Source: Fidelibacterota bacterium UBA7301 (lineage in GTDB: Bacteria > Fidelibacterota > Marinisomatia > Marinisomatales > TCS55). Taken from it: a stretch of DNA of 64,000 bases. Made by a program: the position numbers and the translations under genes. Below, piece by piece: positions 44,775 to 52,950 of this stretch; the stretch's first letter is position 1; each line of letters begins with the position of its first letter. The stretch covers positions 71,666-135,665 of the forward strand of contig DKQT01000018.1 in the NCBI GenBank assembly GCA_002471845.1, in the 5' to 3' direction. The notes under the pieces were generated by a model. It made no database searches and was not told the origin of the DNA. It saw only the letters and a program-made list of their open reading frames with translations.

Positions 44775-46508
44775 GTGATCCATCTCGCAATATCGGATAG
44801 CCATCTTTCATGTGCGCAGTGGTCGGAAAAAGATGGTCATCCGCTGCTCACTTCTTTTACTTATAAATCATTCCCAAGACCCATAAGCGTTTTTAATAAC
44901 GCTGAAACCGAAATTATATCAGTGTTTAATGCGGGCTTGCATTTAATCCGTGAAGATATTCCCTTTGAAGGAGATAAGGTATATGTAACCCTTCCCGATG
45001 ATTTTTGTCAATCTGTTTCCGTTCCCATGGATACTGATATGACTGAAAGTGACGGCTGGGAGTTTGGGCGTTGGAGTTTGAACCAGCGGTGGCATTCTGA
45101 AGATTCGTTTGAATATTTCGGCCGGCATTTTGCAGATCAACCGCAATCCGTTTTTGTAATACGTGTTTCAACCATCTTCACTGAACCGATTAAACTGGCC
45201 ATCCAGGAATTGGGTGGCGAAGCGGTTTGGATGGGAACAGAATCCAGTGCTTTTTTCGGTTTAAGTCCCGAGGCAGGGTGTACCGTATTTCACCCGGGAA
45301 AAAACGGTTATCAATATTACCATTACTCCCCAGGTAATTTTTTACGCGGGTCAGCTAGATATTTGAAAAACCAATGGAAAATTCATCCTTTGGTTGGAAG
45401 TGGGTCTCTAGAAGATGTTTTCAGTGGTCAGTTAATTTTTGCAGGACAATTGTCGGAAAAAAGAAAAGCCCATTTCAAAAGTCGGGAAATCAAACAATTG
45501 ACTGCTTTGGATGGCATAAAGGTTGAGGGGGATTTGATTCCAAAAGAAATCCGGGAAGAGGATCTTTATGTTTTAACCTCTATTGCCACCGGGAATATTG
45601 TAGGTGTTACGCTCAATTTTTTCTGGAGAACAGGGCTTCAAAAATATGAATTTGAAAAACCGATTGATGTAGTAAAACCCAAAACTGGATCGGCAAAACC
45701 TGATAAGAAAAGGAAGAAAACAGTAAAAAAGAAAACAAAACAGCCCAAGAAAAAAATAAATTTGCTTCAACCGTTCCTGTATTTATTCTTCTTCACTACT
45801 ATTGCTATCATGCTCACCTACGACCAAAAACCGGAATTATTTGATTCCATCTTGAAATTGAATATTAAAGAATTATTACTGGTTAAAAACCCTGATCCAG
45901 TGGTTGTGAAAGCGCCGCCTGTTAAGGTAAAGAAAATCCCGGAGGGCGTAGACCAGGTTCCAGGCTATTTGATTCAATCGCAAAGTTTACTGTCCACTGC
46001 GACCCGCACGATTGAATTATCTGGTACTAACAATATTCTTTTAATGTCCCTGAGCGACGGCAGGATGGATTTAGAATTGGTCGGGAGTAAAACAATGGCG
46101 ACACCTATTGATTCTTTAGGTGATGTCCTAAACTATTCCCTACGTCAAGTTAACGGCAATAATCAATTTCAACACGGCTATCTGGTGAATTATCCTTCCC
46201 GTGGCCCGGTTGATATCCACCCGGATTTAGCCATTGATGAGTTGCATTCATTTATTTCTGAAATAGATCAGTCATTCATCAAATCTCTCGAACCTATCGA
46301 GCGGGAAGATAAAATACAAATCCCCACGATTGTACAGATAAGGGGTGTTAAAAATATCAATCAATTATTAGGATATTTATCATCGACCGGTAAAAACCTG
46401 GCTATAGAAAAATTTGTATTCACCAACAACCTTGAGAACACAAACCCATCTGCAGTTTTTTATATTTCCATATTTACCCAACCACAACCTAAACCCGTCA
46501 AGGAATAG
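44775..46508 (+). CDS. PilM-like actin-fold domain fused to a PilN-like membrane/periplasmic region
   Basis: A 577-residue protein starting at GTG 44775. Residues about 1-300 resemble the PilM/GspL cytoplasmic actin-like fold: LAISDSHLSCAQWSEKDGH at the start, then VYVTLPDDFCQSVSVPMD and GGEAVWMGTESSAFFGLSP. A lysine-rich linker (about 305-330) leads to one transmembrane helix (about 335-352, LFFFTTIAIMLTY), then a periplasmic domain (about 385-577) with a PilN/PilO-like ferredoxin-type pattern. Separate PilM and PilN are usual in type IV pilus systems; GspL of type II secretion has this one-chain layout. No motor or pilin gene is present, so the system is not assigned. Confidence 0.55.
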   Translation: MIHLAISDSHLSCAQWSEKDGHPLLTSFTYKSFPRPISVFNNAETEIISVFNAGLHLIREDIPFEGDKVYVTLPDDFCQSVSVPMDTDMTESDGWEFGRWSLNQRWHSEDSFEYFGRHFADQPQSVFVIRVSTIFTEPIKLAIQELGGEAVWMGTESSAFFGLSPEAGCTVFHPGKNGYQYYHYSPGNFLRGSARYLKNQWKIHPLVGSGSLEDVFSGQLIFAGQLSEKRKAHFKSREIKQLTALDGIKVEGDLIPKEIREEDLYVLTSIATGNIVGVTLNFFWRTGLQKYEFEKPIDVVKPKTGSAKPDKKRKKTVKKKTKQPKKKINLLQPFLYLFFFTTIAIMLTYDQKPELFDSILKLNIKELLLVKNPDPVVVKAPPVKVKKIPEGVDQVPGYLIQSQSLLSTATRTIELSGTNNILLMSLSDGRMDLELVGSKTMATPIDSLGDVLNYSLRQVNGNNQFQHGYLVNYPSRGPVDIHPDLAIDELHSFISEIDQSFIKSLEPIEREDKIQIPTIVQIRGVKNINQLLGYLSSTGKNLAIEKFVFTNNLENTNPSAVFYISIFTQPQPKPVKE

Positions 46509-46511
46509 GAT

Positions 46512-47024
46512 TTGCAAATCCAGGCCGGTATTTACAAAGGCCGTCGGGTAAAAACGGTACGAAATGCACCTTATCGTCCAACAACATCTTTAGTACGCAA
46601 AAGCCTTTTTGATATTCTTGGAAATTTATCCGGATACCATGTACTGGATCTTTTTGCCGGATCAGGGATCATCGGGTTTGAGGCTGCCAGCCGCGGTGCT
46701 GAATCCGTGACTTTTGTGGATTCCAGTATGCGGGTTACATCCCTGTTAAAAATGAATGGATCTTTTTTTACCCAAACCAAAATTAATTATTTTAGAATGG
46801 ATGCACTCAAATTCCTGGATAGTTGTGAAACCTACGATTTAATTTTGGCTGACCCGCCATACCGATATCCTGATACGACAATGGTTATTGAAACAGGAAT
46901 AAATCGGCTAAATGAAGGCATGTTTTTAATACTTGAATCTTCACCCAGGGAATACCCAATTTCACCTGCGAGAGTAAAGCTTTACGGCGACACACAATTA
47001 ACATTTTGGAAAAAAGAGAAATGA
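46512..47024 (+). CDS. rsmD: 16S rRNA (guanine966-N2)-methyltransferase RsmD
   Basis: A 170-residue SAM-dependent methyltransferase. It begins at a TTG (46512). The family start MQIQAGIYKGRRV-x-T is followed by RPTTSLVRKSLFDIL, the SAM motif LDLFAGSGIIGFEAASRGA and the catalytic DPPY (ILADPPYRYP). It modifies 16S rRNA. coaD begins inside its last codon (ATGA), the usual rsmD-coaD pairing. Confidence 0.92.
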   Translation: MQIQAGIYKGRRVKTVRNAPYRPTTSLVRKSLFDILGNLSGYHVLDLFAGSGIIGFEAASRGAESVTFVDSSMRVTSLLKMNGSFFTQTKINYFRMDALKFLDSCETYDLILADPPYRYPDTTMVIETGINRLNEGMFLILESSPREYPISPARVKLYGDTQLTFWKKEK

Positions 47025-47503
47025 GAAGCGTCATTTACCCGGGGACATTTGATCCCATCCACAGCGGCCACATTGATATTGCCGAAAGGGCTTCAACCCT
47101 TTTTGATAAGTTGATTTTTGCGGTAGCGGTAAACGCGGAAAAAAATACGTTATTCAATCCTAAAGAGAGGATTGAAATGATAATCGGTGCCACGGAACAT
47201 ATTCCTAATGTTGAGGCTTATTCCACTGATGGCCTGGTAGCTGATTTTGCCCGCAAACATAAAGCGATAGCCCTTATCCGCGGTTTGCGCCATGTTTCCG
47301 ACTTTGAATTTGAATTCCAAATGGCAACCATGAACCATCATTTAAATCCGGATGTTTCAACTTTGCTCATGGTAACTGCGGAAAACTATATTCATTTGAA
47401 TTCCAGTGTGGTAAAGGATGTGGCGCGTCTCAAGGGCGATGTGTCGAAATTTGTATCGATCAATGTGTTGCAAAAATTGAAAGAAAAATATAGCTTGTCC
47501 TGA
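47021..47503 (+). CDS. coaD: Phosphopantetheine adenylyltransferase
   Basis: A 160-residue enzyme of coenzyme A synthesis. The ATG at 47021 gives MRSVIYPGTFDPIHSGHIDI with the TxGH/HxGH nucleotidyltransferase signature. VNAEKNTLFNPKERIEMI, IALIRGLRHVSDFEFEFQM and SSSVVKDVARLKGDVS-type motifs follow in order (here NSSVVKDVARLKG). Overlap with rsmD suggests coupled translation. An 89-nt gap follows, with no clear terminator. Confidence 0.96.
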   Translation: MRSVIYPGTFDPIHSGHIDIAERASTLFDKLIFAVAVNAEKNTLFNPKERIEMIIGATEHIPNVEAYSTDGLVADFARKHKAIALIRGLRHVSDFEFEFQMATMNHHLNPDVSTLLMVTAENYIHLNSSVVKDVARLKGDVSKFVSINVLQKLKEKYSLS

Positions 47504-47592
47504 TTTATTTTACTTTCGCCCACTTTAGCGAACGCAATAATTCTTCATATTCTTTAAATTCCACGTCTAATTTTTAGGGATTTACAATACTA

Positions 47593-47856
47593 ATGCCTAC
47601 ATACGACTATAAATGTCAACAGTGTGAACATACATTCGAATATTTTCAAGCTATGTCTGATGCACGGCTTGAAAATTGCCCTGAATGCGAGGGTAAAGTA
47701 CGTCGTTTAGTCAGTGGTGGATCTGGGCTGATTTTTAAGGGGAGTGGATTTTACCTTACGGATTATGCCAAAAAGGATTCCCCCGGCAAGAGTAAAGATT
47801 TGCCTAAGCCTGAAAAGAAAAAGAAAAAACCCGAAAAAGAAAGTGCAAAACCATGA
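47593..47856 (+). CDS. FmdB-family zinc ribbon protein
   Basis: An 87-residue protein of the FmdB/CxxC_CxxC_SSSS family: MPTYDYKCQQCEHTFE at the N-terminus and NCPECEGKVRRLVSGGSGLIFKGSGFYLTDY, giving two CxxC knuckles for one zinc. The last 25 residues are a low-complexity lysine-proline-glutamate tail. Members are thought to act as putative regulatory proteins; function is not established. Its stop overlaps icd (ATGA). Confidence 0.88.
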   Translation: MPTYDYKCQQCEHTFEYFQAMSDARLENCPECEGKVRRLVSGGSGLIFKGSGFYLTDYAKKDSPGKSKDLPKPEKKKKKPEKESAKP

Positions 47857-49085
47857 ATACCGTGAAGCGGGGTAAAAGAATTACTTTAAACGGCGGGCAG
47901 TTAAATGTCCCAAGCCATCCTATTGTACCGTTTATTGAAGGGGATGGAATTGGGCCGGATATTTGGCATGCATCCCAAATGGTATTTAATGCGGCTGTAG
48001 AAAAAGCCTATAATGGGGAAAAATCAATAGTTTGGCAAGAAGTATTGGCGGGTGAAAAAGCAAATGACACAACCGGTTCTTGGCTCCCGGAAGATACCCT
48101 TGATACGATACGGGAATATTTAATTGCCATTAAAGGTCCCTTGACTACACCGGTTGGTAGAGGTATTCGCTCCCTAAATGTAGCTTTAAGGCAAATCCTG
48201 GATCTCTATGCCTGTGTGCGCCCTGTGAGGTGGTTCCCTGGTGTGCCTTCTCCGGTAAAGAAACCCGAAGTGATTGATATGATCATTTTTCGTGAAAATA
48301 CAGAAGATATTTATGCTGGAATCGAATGGATGCACGGCACAGAAGAAGTTGAAAAGGTGAAATCATTTCTAATAGATGAAATGGGAGTTACCAATATTCG
48401 TTTTCCTGACACTGCATCCATTGGAATAAAACCGGTTTCGCGTGAGGGAACTGAACGAATTGTAAAGGCGGCATTGGATTATGCTATTGCCCATAACCGA
48501 GATACACTTACCTTGGTTCACAAGGGCAATATCATGAAATTCACAGAGGGCAAATTCAAGGAATGGGGATACGATTTAGCCAAACGTGAATATGGATCCC
48601 AGGATTATAAAGGCGGCCCTTGGCAGGTCATTAAAAATAATGGTAAACACCTTATTGTTAAGGATGTAATCGCCGATGCTTTCATGCAGCAGATATTACT
48701 CCGTCCAGGTGAATATGACGTTATCGCCACGCTGAATTTAAATGGTGACTATATATCCGATGCATTAGCGGCAATTGTCGGTGGTATAGGTATTGCCCCG
48801 GGCGCCAACATCAATTATACCACCGGCAATGCTATCTTTGAAGCTACCCATGGTACAGCGCCTAAATATGCCGGCAGGGATATGGTCAATCCATCTTCTG
48901 TTATTTTGTCCGGTGTAATGATGCTGGAATATATGGGTTGGCAGGAAGCGGCTGACTTAATCGTTAAAGGAATTAAGGGTGCCATTGAGGCCAAAATGGT
49001 CACCTATGATTTTCACCGCCTGATGGACGGAGCAACCAAGGTCTCCTGTTCGGGATTTGGGGAAGCGATTATTGCTAATATGTAA
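47853..49085 (+). CDS. icd: NADP-dependent isocitrate dehydrogenase
   Basis: A 410-residue enzyme of the TCA cycle that converts isocitrate to 2-oxoglutarate. It shows IPFIEGDGIGPDIW-type start (VPFIEGDGIGPDIW), the phosphorylation/substrate serine in GRGIRSLNVALRQ, FRENTEDIYAGIEW, the metal-binding aspartates around NLNGDYISDALAA, and HGTAPKYAG. The KY after HGTAP and the YDFHR near the end are the NADP-specifying residues, as in E. coli Icd. This contrasts with the degenerate relative at 10.5 kb. Confidence 0.95.
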   Translation: MNTVKRGKRITLNGGQLNVPSHPIVPFIEGDGIGPDIWHASQMVFNAAVEKAYNGEKSIVWQEVLAGEKANDTTGSWLPEDTLDTIREYLIAIKGPLTTPVGRGIRSLNVALRQILDLYACVRPVRWFPGVPSPVKKPEVIDMIIFRENTEDIYAGIEWMHGTEEVEKVKSFLIDEMGVTNIRFPDTASIGIKPVSREGTERIVKAALDYAIAHNRDTLTLVHKGNIMKFTEGKFKEWGYDLAKREYGSQDYKGGPWQVIKNNGKHLIVKDVIADAFMQQILLRPGEYDVIATLNLNGDYISDALAAIVGGIGIAPGANINYTTGNAIFEATHGTAPKYAGRDMVNPSSVILSGVMMLEYMGWQEAADLIVKGIKGAIEAKMVTYDFHRLMDGATKVSCSGFGEAIIANM

Positions 49086-49110
49086 TCCATCGGTTTGAAT
49101 AATTCTGAGG

Positions 49111-49140
49111 AAAGGTGTGTAAATGTTTGCGCGCCTTTTT
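49111..49140 (+). terminator. Rho-independent terminator after icd
   Basis: AAAGGTGTG (49111-49119) pairs with CGCGCCTTT (49130-49138), including two G-T pairs, around a 10-nt loop, followed by a T-run. It ends the fmdB-icd unit before obg. Confidence 0.55.
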
Positions 49141-49150
49141 ATTATCAATT

Positions 49151-50125
49151 ATGTTTATCGATTATACAAAAGTAGAACTCCACGCCGGTAAAGGTGGTCC
49201 GGGATGTGTTTCGTTCCGTCGGGAAAAGTTTGTCTCAAAAGGGGGCCCGGACGGGGGTGATGGCGGCCGTGGCGGAAATATCATTGCCCATGGGGATCCC
49301 AACCTCCATACGTTGCAGGATATACGTTATGCAAAGGTATATAAAGCAAAAAACGGTGCTCCCGGATCCTCCAGTTTAAAAACAGGAAAAAATGGGGGGG
49401 ATATCCTGATCAAAGTGCCTTTAGGTACTGTCATTCGCAAAATTAAATCCGATGTTATTGTGGCAGATCTTGTAGAAAAAGGCCAGGAATTTATTCTTTG
49501 TAAAGGCGGCAAAGGCGGCAAAGGTAATGTGAATTATAAATCATCAACCCACCAAGCACCAAGATATGCCCAACCAGGGCAGGAAGGTGGGTCAGGACAA
49601 TTTGAGTTTGAACTCAAAATATTAGCGGATGTGGGTTTGGTTGGATTTCCAAATGCGGGTAAGTCCACCTTGTTATCCGTATTATCAAAGGCAAGGCCCA
49701 AAATTGCTGATTACCCATTTACCACTCTGGAACCTCACTTGGGTATCGTAAAATCAGGAGAATTTAGATCCTTCCTCATGGCCGATATTCCAGGATTGAT
49801 TGAAGGCGCCAGCGATGGAAAAGGGCTGGGACACCAATTTTTACGTCATATTGAACGCAACCGACTTCTATTATTCCTAATTGATGGTACAGATGAAAAC
49901 CCTGCCGCCTCCTTTACGGCCCTGAACAATGAACTCAATTCTTATAATAAAGCACTAATAATGAAACAGAAAATTTTAGTCCGGACCAAGGGCGATATTT
50001 TGAATAACATTGAACAGGAAAAATGGACCGCAATCCCGGAATATTTAATGGAAATATCTGCCGTGACCGGCGAGGGAATTCAGGATTTAGTGAAGGAAAT
50101 ATCAAATCGGCTCGATGCGGCCTGA
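49151..50125 (+). CDS. obg: GTPase Obg (CgtA)
   Basis: A 324-residue GTPase involved in ribosome assembly and stress response. ATG at 49151 gives the conserved MFIDYTKVELHAGKGGPGCVSFRREKF. The glycine-rich Obg fold (about 1-155) is followed by the G domain: G1 GFPNAGKSTLL, switch region YPFTTLEPHLGIV, and G3 DIPGLIEGASDGKGLG. No long C-terminal extension. It overlaps dprA by 11 nt. Confidence 0.96.
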   Translation: MFIDYTKVELHAGKGGPGCVSFRREKFVSKGGPDGGDGGRGGNIIAHGDPNLHTLQDIRYAKVYKAKNGAPGSSSLKTGKNGGDILIKVPLGTVIRKIKSDVIVADLVEKGQEFILCKGGKGGKGNVNYKSSTHQAPRYAQPGQEGGSGQFEFELKILADVGLVGFPNAGKSTLLSVLSKARPKIADYPFTTLEPHLGIVKSGEFRSFLMADIPGLIEGASDGKGLGHQFLRHIERNRLLLFLIDGTDENPAASFTALNNELNSYNKALIMKQKILVRTKGDILNNIEQEKWTAIPEYLMEISAVTGEGIQDLVKEISNRLDAA

Positions 50126-51209
50126 CAAACAAATTCAGATCCTCAACTTGTTGAAGGTTAAAGGCTTGGGTCCTCAAAGGGTCCGTTTAATTGTATCCCA
50201 TTTCGGGATGGATTCAGATATATTTTCACTTTCATCCGAAGAAATTTGCAGCGTACCGGGAATTAACCTAAAAATCGCCAAGGCCATTCATACATATTCA
50301 GATCCGGATTTTGGTAAACAGGAATTGGATCGGTCACAGAAAGTCGGTGCATCAATTACCACCTTCTGGGATGATGATTATCCCCAGCTGCTGAAAAAAA
50401 TTTATGACCCGCCGGCTGTACTATTTGTGAAGGGACAACCTTTGGCAAAAGAGATGGACTGCCTAGGTGTGGTAGGTACACGGAATATCACTGCCTACGG
50501 TAAAAAAATCACCAATTCGATTGTTTCAGAATTGGTTTCTTTTGATTTAACCATTGTTAGCGGGCTGGCCAGGGGGGTGGATAGTTTTGCCCACCGGAAA
50601 ACGTTGAATTCAGAGGGTGTGACCCTTGCCGTTTTGGGCAATGGGATTGATTTTATATATCCTGCCGAGAATAAAAAACTAGCTGAACTGATATGCGAAA
50701 ACGGAACCGTTATATCAGAATTCTCAATTGGAACCCAGCCTGATGCAGGGAACTTCCCTCAACGTAACAGGATTATCAGTGGTTTATGTCACGGGACAAT
50801 CGTTGTAGAAGCAGGCAATCGCAGTGGCGCCATCCTGACGGCATTGAATGCCATTGACCAAAACAGAGAAGTCTTTGCTGTCCCTGGGCGGTTGACAGAT
50901 AAGATGAGTGTCGGTTGTAACCGGTTAATCCGCAACGGTGCTATCCCCGTCGATTCAGGCACTCAGGTTTTAGACCATATTAAGCACCAATTATTTTCTC
51001 CTAGGCATTCTGTTCAACAAAAGATGAAACTGCATCTATCCAGGGAGGAACACGCCCTGGTTGATCTCCTTGAGGATGATCCAAAGCATATTGATGACAT
51101 TGTTTCTTTAGGAAATCTGGAAATGACCCACGCCCTGACAATGCTGCTGAAATTAGAATTAAAGGGGGCTGTGGTTCAACTGAGTGGTAAACAGTTTACC
51201 CGCGCTTAG
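50115..51209 (+). CDS. dprA: DNA processing protein DprA (Smf)
   Basis: A 364-residue protein that loads RecA on incoming single-stranded DNA. An N-terminal helical/HhH-like region (GLGPQRVRLIVSHFG, VPGINLKIAKAI) is followed by the Rossmann fold: YPQLLKKIYDPPAVLFVKG, VGTRNITAYGK, VSGLARGVDSFAHRKTL, GNGIDFIYPAENKKLAELI, FPQRNRIISGLCHGTIVVEAGNRSGAILTA. The C-terminal winged-helix-like DprA domain (about 300-364) is present. Supports competence for transformation, with the ComEA-like protein at 43.6 kb. Confidence 0.94.
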   Translation: MRPDKQIQILNLLKVKGLGPQRVRLIVSHFGMDSDIFSLSSEEICSVPGINLKIAKAIHTYSDPDFGKQELDRSQKVGASITTFWDDDYPQLLKKIYDPPAVLFVKGQPLAKEMDCLGVVGTRNITAYGKKITNSIVSELVSFDLTIVSGLARGVDSFAHRKTLNSEGVTLAVLGNGIDFIYPAENKKLAELICENGTVISEFSIGTQPDAGNFPQRNRIISGLCHGTIVVEAGNRSGAILTALNAIDQNREVFAVPGRLTDKMSVGCNRLIRNGAIPVDSGTQVLDHIKHQLFSPRHSVQQKMKLHLSREEHALVDLLEDDPKHIDDIVSLGNLEMTHALTMLLKLELKGAVVQLSGKQFTRA

Positions 51210-51278
51210 AATACTTTGTGTTCGATTTGATATATCTATTAAATTTCTAGCTGTTATTTGAATAAATAAAAATGATTT

Positions 51279-51367
51279 GGAGGGGTGGCCGAGCGGCTTA
51301 AGGCGGCACCCTGCTAAGGTGTTTTAGGTGAAATATCCTAACGTGGGTTCGAATCCCACCCCCTCCG
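51279..51367 (+). tRNA. tRNA-Ser (anticodon GCT)
   Basis: Class II tRNA with acceptor GGAGGGG/CCCCTCC, D arm GGCCGAGCGGCTTAAGGC, anticodon loop CTGCTAA (GCT), a long variable arm and T-loop GGTTCGAATCC. Discriminator G; CCA is not encoded. The 173 nt between it and gltX (51368-51540) contain no gene I can support. Confidence 0.95.
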
Positions 51368-51540
51368 CTTAGCTACATTCGCAGAGCTCATTATGATGAG
51401 CAAGCCGGGTGTAGAAAATTTTAAATTTATGCCAATTAACCTCCTCGAAGGTCTCATACATGAAGGAGATGAATGCCCCACACTTGAATTTCCCCTCAGT
51501 TTGCATAATGATCATTGCTTAATTTGCCCGTCAATTTTCT

Positions 51541-52950
51541 ATGTCAAATCTATCCGTAAAAGTTCGTTTCGCACCCAGCCCCACCGGTGAACTTCATATT
51601 GGCGGTGTTCGCACTGCCTTATTCAACTGGCTTTTTGCCAAAAACCAGGGGGGAAAATTCTATCTGCGTATCGAAGATACTGATGCGGAACGATCAAAAG
51701 AAAAATATATAGATCAAATATTGGAATCCCTGGAATGGCTGGGTCTCCATTGGGACCAGCCCCTCTTTTACCAATCGCAACGGTTGGATGATTATAAATC
51801 GCGCTCAAAGGATTTGCTCAACACGGGCCGGGTTTACCGCTGTTTTTGCACCAAGGATGATTTACAGTCCGCCCGGGATGCGGGCCACTACATTTATCCG
51901 GGCACCTGCCGGAATTTAACAGATGACGCAATTAAAGTCCGATTGAACCAGGGGCAGAATTTCACCTTCCGCTTCCGCGTATTAGAAGGGGAAACTATAT
52001 ACAAAGATTTAATTTATGGCCAAATTCATGTAGATCATAAAGAACTGGATGATTTTATCGTTGTTCGCTCTGATGGTTCTCCAACCTACAATTATGTGAA
52101 TGTGATTGACGATCATGATATGGGCATTACCCATGTGATCCGCGGTGAAGACCATGTCTCCAACACGCCCAAACAAATCCTGATTTACAAGGCATTGGGT
52201 TATGATGAACCGACGTTTGCCCATTTGCCCATGATTTTAGGTCACGATAAAAAACGGCTAAGCAAACGCCACGGTGCCCCAGGCGTACAGAATTTCAGGG
52301 ATGAAGGATATCTGCCGGAAAGTCTGATTAATTACCTGGCCTTGCTGGGTTGGAATCCCGGTACAGAAGAAGAAATTTTATCCCCGAACGAATTGATTGA
52401 AAAATTTGACCTTGCCCAAGTCCAGAAAAAGGGGGCCGTCTGGGATGAGAAAAAACTCCATTGGGTCAGCGGTCAACATGTCATGAATAAATCAACAGGA
52501 TTTCTTTTGGATGCCATTCGGGAGATTCATCCTGACTGGGGGAAAGGGAGTGATATTTCTTTTCTCATCTCAATCCTTGAATTATTGAAAGTACGGGCCA
52601 AATCCCTAACCGAATTCATTCGACAGTCAGAGTATTTCTTTTATGCCCCTAAGGAATATGATAGAGCAGGCCTTAAAAAATGGTGGAAGAACGAATCGGT
52701 AAACGAAAGGATTACTGCCTTTTTGGAGCACATGGATAAAGTACCCAATTGGCGGAAGGAAGATCTGGAAACATCTTTCAAATCATTCGCTGAATCTATC
52801 GAAATGGGATTGGGAAAAATCATTATGCCTGTCCGAATGGCCGTATGCGGTTCGCCGAATGGGCCGTCCATTTTTGACATTTTGGAATTGCTGGGGCGGG
52901 ATACAACCATAGGCCGAATTGAAACAGCCTTAGAAAAATTACCGAATTAA
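51541..52950 (+). CDS. gltX: Glutamyl-tRNA synthetase
   Basis: A 469-residue class I synthetase. The HIGH motif is in RFAPSPTGELHIGGVRTALFNWLF, LRIEDTDAERS marks the glutamate site, and the KMSKS loop is KKRLSKRHGA. The C-terminal alpha-helical anticodon domain is present. Because a separate GlnRS follows directly, this enzyme need not mischarge tRNA-Gln here. One-base junction to glnS (stop then ATG with no gap). Confidence 0.96.
   Translation: MSNLSVKVRFAPSPTGELHIGGVRTALFNWLFAKNQGGKFYLRIEDTDAERSKEKYIDQILESLEWLGLHWDQPLFYQSQRLDDYKSRSKDLLNTGRVYRCFCTKDDLQSARDAGHYIYPGTCRNLTDDAIKVRLNQGQNFTFRFRVLEGETIYKDLIYGQIHVDHKELDDFIVVRSDGSPTYNYVNVIDDHDMGITHVIRGEDHVSNTPKQILIYKALGYDEPTFAHLPMILGHDKKRLSKRHGAPGVQNFRDEGYLPESLINYLALLGWNPGTEEEILSPNELIEKFDLAQVQKKGAVWDEKKLHWVSGQHVMNKSTGFLLDAIREIHPDWGKGSDISFLISILELLKVRAKSLTEFIRQSEYFFYAPKEYDRAGLKKWWKNESVNERITAFLEHMDKVPNWRKEDLETSFKSFAESIEMGLGKIIMPVRMAVCGSPNGPSIFDILELLGRDTTIGRIETALEKLPN

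Noticed and set aside
51393..51590. 65-codon open frame between tRNA-Ser and gltX
   Set aside because: Runs into gltX in another frame, has no ribosome-binding site and no recognisable features.
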